This document shows positions 58,601-64,000 of a DNA stretch of 64,000 nt, in pieces (the stretch's first letter is position 1; every line of letters begins with the position of its first letter). Source of the stretch: Corella eumyota (lineage: Eukaryota; Chordata; Ascidiacea; Phlebobranchia; Corellidae); NCBI GenBank assembly GCA_963082875.1, contig OY720099.1, positions 7,192,001-7,256,000 of the forward strand. The letters are read 5' to 3'. The notes below the pieces were generated by a model. It searched no databases and was not told where the DNA came from. It was given only the letters and a program-made list of their open reading frames with translations. Both the position numbers and the translations under genes were made by a program.

Positions 58601-60719
58601 ATGTATAATTACAAATAATGATAGTATGTTCATGCAAATCCGAAAAAAAAATTGTTGTGTAATTTTTTTGGAAAAAAACATTTTGGCTAATTTTTTTTTA
58701 TTTTAGAGACAAATCTTGGAAGTTGGTGCTTGGAGATTGCTCCACAACATCCACCTATTCCTCCTACTCTTCCCATTGTTCTCATTCATTACATCACAGA
58801 CCGTCTGTGTACACTTTATCTAGTTCCCACACTTGGTCACGTGTTACTATTATACTCGATCGTATTGAGTCAAGGTAAAATAAATAGAATTTTTAAATAA
58901 AATTGTGTGTGTTATTTTGTTTTTATTGTTTTATTTTTTTTGTACCATTTAAATAAATAAAAATATTTTAAATTTGTTTAATTATTGTGAATTTTTTCTG
59001 TTGCAGTAATGCCCAATTCCGCTGGTATCAAGTAGGGGGAGCCCCTGCGCATGACTCCTGGGCTCTAGACGAGATATATGTGGGTGAAAGTTGCCCCAGG
59101 TATTGTGGTGGCCATGGAAGGTGTACTTTAGGGTTAAAATGTGTTTGTGACCCAGGGTATAAAGGTAAAAAATTTTAAGTTACCCAACTATTAAGCTATT
59201 GCTTTATTATCAAATACAATGTTTTTAACCTTTTTTCATAAGGGATTTTTGCTGTTTAAATAACTTTTAAAATCTGACATCATTTATACGTTTAGGTTAT
59301 GACTGCGTACATCCCATTCATCCTAACTACATGAGAGATTTTAAAGAGAATTTTGAGCATCCAGGTCCATTTGTAGCTCTCATGGTTAGTAGGGCATTGG
59401 AACAAGGGGCTAATCCATATAAAAAATGGGCATTATTAAAAGGTAATGTAAGGGTGAAATTATTTATTTTTATTGTATAAATAAAGGATGTTTTTACCAG
59501 TGGCATGATGTAGTGGTTGTTTTTACCAGTGGCATGATGTACACTTGATTTGCTACATAGAATCCTAGGTTTGCTTTCATGTTGCATCATTAGGTAAAGC
59601 ATTATAAACCATTAAACTCTAGTCAAATTTAGCCCGGACTGTCAAGGGCAACCAAAGACTGTGTTTGGGCGACGACTGTTAGCCGTCGTAAAGTTATCCT
59701 TTCTATATAAAAAATATTTATTTATTAAAAAAAAGGGTAAATTTAATAATCACTCAAATTTTAAAAGTACTTATATTTTTATTAATCAGGTGGGGGTGTA
59801 ACCCATGGGGGATGTGGGGGTTTAAGACCCCATGGGCATGGAAGAAGTGTTTATTTTCATAGATGTGGAGAAAGGGTGTTACAAACTGTTGAGATGGAGA
59901 TGAAAAGTTTTGAGTAAGTGGTAAATTTTTCAACAGAAAAATACATTTTTTATGTTATTTTTTATTCTAGTGAAGTCCAATATGTCATTCAAATCGGGGC
60001 TTCCCCAGGTCATAGGTCATGTCAGGTGAACATGACGTCACCTGATCAAGCATCAGTCCTACTTGAATACACAACCGATAATGGAATTACATGGCATGTA
60101 TTGAAGGTTCATAGACCTGCTTATTACTCAAGAGCAAGAAGGATTTCAGTGACTTTTAATAATAAAGTTGGTTTTTAAATTTATGTTGTTATTCTTAATG
60201 CCCTTGTTTTGTATTTATTTGTCCTTGATTTGAAAAAAACGACTTTAATCATTTTTGCGCCTATTGTTATTTTAATAAAATGTTTTTTTGTTGAATTAGA
60301 TGAAAACAGACCACACTGCTTTAAGATGGTGGCAACCTTACCATGGTTCTGATGATCAATGGGCTCTCGATAACATTGAACTAATTGCGTAAGTTTTTAT
60401 TATTGGTAAAATGTTTTTATTGAACTAAAAATAGGGTAGTTTTTAAAGCTTCAAAGCTTAATATTAATAAGGGTAAAAAAAGTGTTAGTTGAAAGTTGTG
60501 GTATAATTTTTACTAAAAACTATGAGTTTGTAGATGAATTCTTAAAATATTTTAAAAAATCACTTTTTTAGAACCCAAGAAAAGAGGCATCTTCATAATT
60601 TTAATGCTCCTCCACCATTACTGACATCTAGAAAGATAATAGAATTACCAGAACAAATGAGAGATGGTGTAAATAATCAACGAACTGGAGACATCAATAG
60701 ATTACCAGCACCTCCATAA
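28604..60719 (+). CDS. RELN: Reelin, complete gene of about 67 exons
   Basis: Reelin is a secreted matrix glycoprotein that in vertebrates signals through VLDLR/ApoER2 and Dab1. I find about 67 exons with canonical splice sites, summing to about 3,490 codons (human 3,460). Exon 1 (28604-28790) gives the signal peptide [19 protein letters not shown] and the start of the Reeler domain, which continues to about 29940 (GSGCVSLM block). Eight reelin repeats follow, each of two BNR/Asp-box-like halves ([18 protein letters not shown] type, RFRWWQP) around an EGF-like module. The EGF modules start at about 34444, 37485, 41507, 44922, 48323, 50290, 56036 and 59090, for example [20 protein letters not shown] and [20 protein letters not shown]. 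The last exon (60572-60719) ends [11 protein letters not shown] and lacks the Arg-rich tail of vertebrates. The intron at 52540-55564 houses an elongase gene. Individual exon borders are approximate in places. Confidence 0.93.
28979..29113. mobile_element. Short foldback element in reelin intron 1 (135 bp)
   Basis: TTAGCGTCGT at 28979 is mirrored by acgacgctaa ending at 29113. The inner parts TAAATGCGGAAAAG (left) and ttttccgcattta (right) are also complementary. Most of the element is self-complementary with two short mismatched stretches. It is non-coding and probably a MITE or foldback. Confidence 0.65.
31363..31580 (-). mobile_element. SINE without tRNA head, reelin intron
   Basis: Tail and body are present (from attctcaatataaaaaggtt to ctcaagggcgctaca) and the head is missing. 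Confidence 0.7.
31901..32087 (-). mobile_element. SINE without tRNA head, reelin intron
   Basis: Tail and most of the body are present, from ttgtccttgatgtgggaagg to acttaaaggtgctgg. The next reelin exon starts 38 bases later, at 32126. Confidence 0.7.
32440..32764 (+). mobile_element. SINE with duplicated head segment
   Basis: Two partial heads follow each other (acacttgctacactagatga and cacttggcttcactacatga) before the B-box and a full body and tail ending acatcgaggataaagatata. It is either a tandem duplication or a nested insertion. Confidence 0.75.
33588..33818 (+). mobile_element. SINE missing its 5' end
   Basis: It starts inside the tRNA-like part (gggatcattttccactacgc) and runs to the tail at catcaaagataaataaatac. 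Confidence 0.7.
34041..34125 (-). mobile_element. SINE tail fragment
   Basis: Only the tail-proximal third is recognisable (gaaggtcaatctcatgatct, aaacatagggt). Confidence 0.5.
35518..35790 (+). mobile_element. tRNA-derived SINE, diverged
   Basis: Head cacagtgtagtagttacaac, B-box ggttcgatctt, body and tail are all recognisable but diverged from the other copies. Confidence 0.75.
36452..36553 (-). mobile_element. SINE tail fragment
   Basis: Tail third only: ttatccttgatatcggaagg through cagtttgggatatt. Confidence 0.6.
36889..37138 (-). mobile_element. Heavily diverged SINE
   Basis: Scattered matches to the tail (cctaaacatgaagtaaaaca), body and head (aactgctacatcatgc) in the right order suggest an old copy. 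Confidence 0.5.
37645..37905 (+). mobile_element. tRNA-derived SINE, near full length
   Basis: It runs from gcactatgactggttaacta through ggtttgatccc and the full body to cattgaggataaataaatat. Confidence 0.8.
38535..38797 (+). mobile_element. SINE, head partly lost, body well preserved
   Basis: B-box gagtttgattcc, then a body close to the group majority (cttgagactgggtcaggg-type) and the tail to taagataaagatatatata. Confidence 0.8.
38998..39130 (+). mobile_element. SINE head fragment, diverged
   Basis: Head and B-box (ggttctaggcttgattccca) and a short piece of body with ctgctaaaccc. Confidence 0.5.
39345..39614 (+). mobile_element. tRNA-derived SINE, full length
   Basis: It runs from aatgtggtgtagtgtttaaa through gagttcaatcccc to ccacatcaagaaaaaatcaa. 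A second element (39615-40086) starts at its tail. Confidence 0.8.
39615..40086. mobile_element. Inverted-repeat element (about 472 bp), hAT-like ends
   Basis: The left end CAGGGAACAAAATAACG and the reverse complement of the right end, CAGGGTACGAATTAACG, are inverted repeats. Internal motifs attcgctaaaa and aatcgtttttt also recur inverted near the right end (agcgattcgttttttaaacg). CAGGG ends are typical of hAT elements. I do not see a clear 8-bp target duplication. There is no transposase frame. It lies at the tail of a SINE in a reelin intron. Confidence 0.6.
40420..40555 (-). mobile_element. SINE head half
   Basis: Inverted head and first body part (gcagtggaaatcaaacccag, accatgcca). The tail is absent. 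Confidence 0.65.
40988..41255 (+). mobile_element. tRNA-derived SINE, near full length
   Basis: Head catggtatggtggtcggaac, B-box gagtttgatcc, full body, and tail aattaaggataaataaataa. Confidence 0.8.
41688..41925 (-). mobile_element. SINE truncated in the head
   Basis: Inverted tail and body; it ends at catgacctcatgtactta inside the head. Confidence 0.75.
42957..43210 (+). mobile_element. tRNA-derived SINE, slightly shortened
   Basis: Head ccggcagtgaagtgtaatgt, B-box ggttcaatcc, body, and tail tcgtgtcgagaataaaaa. Confidence 0.75.
43795..43880 (+). mobile_element. SINE tail fragment, old
   Basis: Only ggcaaaggcaacttgagact and the following tail part are recognisable. Confidence 0.45.
44128..44388 (-). 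mobile_element. tRNA-derived SINE, diverged
   Basis: Inverted full unit from atttccgatctgggagagta to the head at tctacaccttgctg. Confidence 0.75.
45003..45283 (-). mobile_element. tRNA-derived SINE, full length
   Basis: Inverted full unit from tgtttatcctcgatgtggaa to ccactacaccatgctgccc. It begins 13 bases after a reelin exon donor (45-kb region). Confidence 0.85.
45640..45716 (-). mobile_element. SINE head fragment
   Basis: Inverted head with gcgggaatcgaaccctaaac and gggtcatgctactagttt. Confidence 0.6.
45943..46142 (+). mobile_element. SINE with internal deletion
   Basis: Head and B-box (gaggtttgatcccta), then a body lacking its middle, and tail cacatcgaggataaatatat. It starts about 37 bases after a reelin donor, and its frame happens to stay open. 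Confidence 0.75.
46693..46768 (-). mobile_element. SINE head fragment
   Basis: Inverted head only (gaaagcagtggaaattgaat, cctaaccactgac). Confidence 0.55.
47778..48032 (-). mobile_element. SINE, head truncated
   Basis: Inverted tail and body are well preserved from tttattcctaatgtgggaag. It ends in the head at taaagccaagtgct. Confidence 0.75.
48455..48570 (+). repeat. Short tandem repeat, unit about 17-18 bases
   Basis: About six diverged copies of a unit like aagatggtaatttttttt follow the donor of a reelin exon. Confidence 0.7.
48796..48990 (+). repeat. Degenerate direct repeats
   Basis: Motifs of the type aattggttaaaatggttcaa recur three to four times at roughly 70-base spacing in the intron before the exon starting near 49012. 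Confidence 0.45.
49650..49920 (-). mobile_element. tRNA-derived SINE, strongly diverged
   Basis: Inverted order of tail (ttatccttaatgtgggaagg), body and head (gtattgaacttgtgatctta) is kept, with many substitutions. Confidence 0.6.
50873..51155 (+). mobile_element. tRNA-derived SINE, full length
   Basis: Head gacggcagcgtggtatagcg, degenerate B-box gagtttaattt, full body and tail. Confidence 0.8.
51412..51665 (-). mobile_element. SINE with small body deletion
   Basis: Inverted unit from ttattctcgatgtggaaagg to gttctgaccacgttg. The last head bases are lost. Confidence 0.8.
52600..52875 (-). mobile_element. tRNA-derived SINE, near full length
   Basis: Inverted unit from ttatttatcctcgttgtggg to gatcaccatgctgccggt. 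It lies at the start of the intron that holds the elongase gene. Confidence 0.8.
53326..55113 (-). CDS. ELOVL-family very-long-chain fatty acid elongase, nested in reelin
   Basis: Six exons with matching phases: 55113-55065, 54898-54714, 54600-54520, 54210-54039, 53763-53636 and 53508-53326, giving 265 residues. Known family role: the condensing enzyme of the ER elongation cycle (malonyl-CoA plus acyl-CoA). Visible family features are [11 protein letters not shown] near the N-terminus, the catalytic histidine box HVYHH near 146, [19 protein letters not shown], and TxxQxxQ as TTLQLSQ across the exon 5-6 joint. Several hydrophobic helices and a Lys-rich C-terminus (KQKPVVKND) follow, possibly an ER-retrieval signal. 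HVYHH fits the ELOVL1/4/7/2/5 side rather than ELOVL3/6. The usual KxxExxDT motif reads KYIELVEA here. Intron 3 holds a SINE. It is expressed opposite to reelin and must have its own promoter in the reelin intron. Confidence 0.9.
54256..54489 (-). mobile_element. SINE in elongase intron 3
   Basis: Inverted unit from ttttatcctcgatgtctgaa to ctacaccacgctgcagg, lacking part of the mid body and of the head. It lies in an intron of the elongase gene, which is itself inside a reelin intron. Confidence 0.8.
55412..55560 (+). mobile_element. SINE 5' half ending at a reelin splice acceptor
   Basis: Head cttggtgtagtgataggaac, B-box ggggttcgatcccc and body run up to ataccaaact at about 55557. The acceptor ttaacag follows immediately, with the exon at 55565. 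The tail third is missing. The branch-point region of this intron therefore lies in SINE-derived DNA. Confidence 0.8.
56695..56838 (-). mobile_element. SINE head half
   Basis: Inverted head and adjoining body (gcagtggggatcgaaccctc, accacactatgctgccag). The tail is absent. Confidence 0.75.
57350..57512 (+). repeat. 41-bp tandem repeat, four copies
   Basis: The unit starts tttgacacatggttttatgg and continues tgtaaagacatggttattta + a. Starts are at 57350, 57391, 57432 and 57473. The copies are essentially identical, the last one partial at its end. It lies in a reelin intron. Confidence 0.95.
57530..57770 (+). mobile_element. tRNA-derived SINE, diverged
   Basis: Head cgtagcatggtgtaatggta, body and tail (aagtcgacttttcgtattaa) in order, with several small deletions. 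Confidence 0.7.
58363..58415 (-). mobile_element. SINE tail fragment
   Basis: Only ttattcttcatgtggaaagg and tcgacttcacgacctta are present. Confidence 0.65.
59497..59715 (+). mobile_element. SINE with duplicated first bases
   Basis: The segment tttttaccagtggcatgatg occurs twice in a row at the 5' end. The body is shortened and the tail diverged. Confidence 0.65.
60212..60262 (-). mobile_element. SINE tail fragment
   Basis: Weak match to the tail (tatttgtccttgatttgaaa). Confidence 0.4.
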
Positions 60720-61789
60720 TTTTATCTCTTTTTACAAATACAATATTGCCTTTTTACTATTATGATCATACTATTAAAAGTAATAGTCTATTGTTGTGCG
60801 ATATGTTTTTTATTAGTGAAATAATATATTAAACCAATTACTTTTTGATCTTTATTTTAGTTTCTTCAATTGTTTATTTTTTAAACACCAATTATATACT
60901 TTATTATTTGAAGGAGCCTAAGAATAAAAATTTATGTGATTTAGGTAATTCGTAAATTATTCTTTAAATTAAACACATTAATATTTACGTAATTTGGTTA
61001 AAACAACCTTTTTATTTTAGACTTTTCTGATTTTTTAAATCTGTTTATAAAATACTATTTTTTGGAAACATATCTTAATTGAAACTCTTTTAACACCAAT
61101 AAACCGTCTGTAAAATGGACTAAAACAAAACATGTTTTATAATAAAGAGGATAAACAAAAGACCCTTCATAAATTATCTTCAGTCAAACTAGGCGCAGTG
61201 AAGCGAGGACGGACCAAGCTTGAATGACAAAATAAAGAGAAAAAGTTTAAACTACAAAGATTCCTATTGTGGTGGAAAATAATGCGGTTTAAATTTTTGT
61301 TTTGTTGACATGGAGTTGTCAATGTGGTTAGCACTTGTACTTTGTGAGTGGTTTATTTGTTTTAAGGATAATATTTCTAGAACTTGTAATCGATTAGTTA
61401 AACAATAGGCTAAGTTCGGTTAAATACGTATTTACGTAAATTGTTTATTTTTTTAAAGAATATAAATTAAACTTTTATAGTTGATAGTCTGATAGTGAGA
61501 CAGACGCAAGCTTTAGAAATGTAAATAAATTAAATGGCAACAGATATTTATGTTCGTTACACTTTCTATTTCACGTATATTATATATATTTAAAAAAAAA
61601 AATTAACAATCGTATTCAAAAACTTATATACTTATTAATAAACAAAAAAGTATATTAATTTTAAAAAAAATTTATTAAATTAAAGTCCAAATTGTGGTAG
61701 TATTAAAAATTTGTAATTTTTATCGTCTCAGAAAAGGTTTTATTTACAAGATGGTTTATTAAAATAATAACATGTAAGAATTGTAAAGA
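60720..61789. other. Reelin 3' UTR and KDM3 upstream region
   Basis: No coding frame or SINE was seen. AATAAA at 61098-61103 and a second aataaa near 61141 are plausible poly(A) signals. The stretch 61200-61790 is probably the 5' region of the next gene. Confidence 0.45.
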
Positions 61790-64000
61790 ATGGAAAAAAT
61801 TGTAACGCGAAAGGAATTTGTTGGAAAAAGAATTATAACCTCCAATCAAGTTGATTTAAATTGGGATTCAAATTGTGAAAATCATAAAATTGGAATTATA
61901 AGATGTTCTTCGTCATTGGATACTAATGATACCGATTTTAAGGTAATTGTTATTTAATACAATTTAAAATAAACAATTGTTTTTTTTTTAAATTAAATAA
62001 ATGCATTTATTCTTTATATATACACCCAAACTTAATTGCTTTGTAAATAATACATATTATATATATTATTTTTATTACTTTCACGATCATAATATTTTTT
62101 TAAATTATTTTGTCTTTAAAGTATAAATATATGATTTCTTATTAAAGTAAATAATAAGTGATACATTATTTAAATTGTTGTTGTTGTTTTGGTAAATACG
62201 CTTTCGCTATTTCTATATTGGATTAAGTCTCAATTCTTTTTAAAATAATCTTTCAAATGGATTAAATGTAATTTTAGAAAATTGTAGTTTATTTAATCTG
62301 ATTAAAATTGGTTTTAATTTACATACACATTAATGTTATGATAAAAAAATGTGTTAGCTTGATGCATAATTGTGTAATCATATTATTGTTGATTTTTAAA
62401 ATGTGTTTATCAGATTGCTAAATCAGTAATTTTGTATTTATGTAACTGGGATATGTATAACTTTATGTCTAATGTTTTACTGTTATTATTTATCAAACTC
62501 TTATAATAAACAAATGTGGTGTTTATTTAATAAACTACATGATTGTAAATTTACAGATTGAAAAGAATTTGAAATTTAAAACTTGAATTTTTTTGACTTA
62601 AATTCTCTTAATTTTATATATATATGTGTAATAATTTAATATTTAATGAAAATGTTTATCAAAATCTTTATTTTTTAAATAAGGCTTTTTAGAATATTGG
62701 TTTACTTTTTAATTGCATTAAATTAACAGTTTAATTGACAAATAATTCAAATATTACAACTTTTGTGTAGCTATGTGTAGAGTGGTTGAATTTACACTGG
62801 GAAGAGAGAGAATGGATTGAATTACAAGACTTTGCCCAGGTTTATATTGAAGATAGAATTGTTTTAACTTCAATCAATCAGAATTCGCTTCCTGTGTTGG
62901 TATTTACATCGATTAAAGGCGACAAAACTAAACACGACAACAGCCTGTTTGCTGAATTCTTTCATGATCACAGAAGGTTTATTATTTAATTTCAATCAAA
63001 TTCAATCTAAAAAAATACTTATCAAACAGTAACATTTTTTTATGATTAACGTATTTATTTATATATATTTTTTTGAGTTATTTATTTTTTTTAAAGTTTT
63101 TGTGTAAAACTTTACACAGTATATATATATATTTATGTTTATTAGTTTTCTAAAATTTGTAACTTTGTTGTTGTTTAGAACTTTACTGGATGAAAATAAC
63201 ATCAGTGAAGTTTCCATGGTAAGTTCATATTGTAATATCCAATAAAGATGAGCCTATTTATAGTTAAGAAATTAAGCAAGTGTTATCGTTACACATAGAA
63301 CTATAAATAACTTTGCATGTAAATTAGACAAGTTAACCTTCTACCTAAAAATCTTTTTTTTTATTGAAAAAAGCTGAAATTTAATTTTAATTATATATAC
63401 TTTTAACTTAAACTAAATTATAAAAATGTAAAAATTTGGGTTATTTTTTAGAGATCAGAGCTTGAAGAATTGCCTGTTTTAAAACAAGATCCAACCCTAA
63501 AAAACAAACTTTTTAAATGGATTAATTTGCAAGGATGTCAACAATTACTAACACAACGTAAGTATTATTTATTTGCTAAAGTAAAAAGAACAAATATAGT
63601 AAAAAATTATTTTTTCTTGGTTATTGAATTTAAATAACACTTTTGATAAATAAGTTTATTAAGCATAAATATAGTGTTATCAATCACATACGGGGTCATA
63701 AATAATTAATTACAAACATTTAACTATTCAACTATGCTGTTACAGTATGTTATGCAGTGTCATTATTAAATTAGTGTTTATACTATGATTTTTATATAAT
63801 GAACATATTCCTGATTTAATAACTGCTTGCTATGGTGAAATACTATAACAACCTGTGGGTAGTTATTTATTTTTAAAACTTTTACTGGCAAAATGAAAAT
63901 TATAGCTTTATGAAAAAAACATGGTATTAATACTTGATAAGCAACACTTAATAACATGCCAACATATCATGATTATTTACTTAATATTTATAAGTTGGGG
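61790..64000 (+). CDS. KDM3/JMJD1-family lysine demethylase, N-terminal part
   Basis: Four exons with matching phases are visible: 61790-61942, 62771-62976, 63179-63218 and 63452-63557. The gene continues past the window. The start MEKIVTRKEFVGKRIITSN resembles the ELVGKRFL start of JMJD1C. The second exon gives CVEWLNLHWEEREWIELQDF, matching KDM3 N-terminal blocks of the type VYVEFDDLEWDKREWVKVYE. PTLKNKLFKWINLQG in exon 4 corresponds to the NPQLHEEVKVWVKEQ region. Known family role: Fe(II)/2-oxoglutarate-dependent H3K9me1/2 demethylase. The catalytic JmjC domain lies beyond the window. A choice between KDM3A, KDM3B and JMJD1C is not possible from this part, and a tunicate may have one ancestral gene. 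Confidence 0.78.

Overview
This is an AT-rich chordate nuclear window, most likely from a Ciona-type tunicate. The evidence is compact, intron-containing, vertebrate-type genes, 3' splice sites sitting just 5' of several start codons (as expected for spliced-leader trans-splicing), one gene pair with a 10-base gap, and dozens of copies of a tRNA-derived SINE resembling the Ciona Cics family. I read exons by splice-site and phase bookkeeping and by remembered similarity to human proteins. No database search was run.

Layout, left half. A TMEM232-like gene runs leftward off the window (3296 to <1). After a 2-kb gene-free stretch come GTF2H5 and ZCCHC7 (5329-7024), 10 bases apart and probably an operon. 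A KIAA0232 homologue (7865-13909) follows, with a long 3' region rich in Pumilio-type sites and a 16-bp hairpin. Next are an unrecognised four-exon gene with a TATA box (16096-17083) and CBLL1/Hakai (17397-19238). CBLL1 converges on PPIL1, which lies on the minus strand (20485-19548). HSD17B10, SNAPIN and ORC5 (21320-27230) form a tight same-strand row with gaps under 300 bases.

Layout, right half. About 32 kb is a single reelin gene (28604-60719). I count about 67 exons and about 3,490 codons. It has a signal peptide, a Reeler region and eight reelin repeats, each with an EGF-like module, but its C-terminus does not look like the basic vertebrate tail. A six-exon fatty-acid elongase (ELOVL family) is nested in one reelin intron on the opposite strand (55113-53326). 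The window ends in the first four exons of a KDM3/JMJD1 histone-demethylase homologue (61790 to >64000).

Mobile elements. About 40 SINE copies or fragments were seen. Most lie in reelin introns, in both orientations and outside its exons. One copy ends a few bases before a reelin 3' splice site. Four short inverted-repeat elements that could be non-autonomous DNA transposons or foldbacks were found, plus a hairpin in an ORC5 intron. No retrovirus-like element, LINE, rRNA gene or genuine tRNA gene was recognised.

Functional grouping. The genes are mainly housekeeping: TFIIH (GTF2H5), RNA surveillance (ZCCHC7), m6A writer/ubiquitin ligase (CBLL1), spliceosome (PPIL1), mitochondrial metabolism (HSD17B10), BLOC-1/SNARE (SNAPIN), replication origin (ORC5), chromatin (KDM3) and lipid elongation (ELOVL). 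Reelin is the one large extracellular developmental signalling gene.
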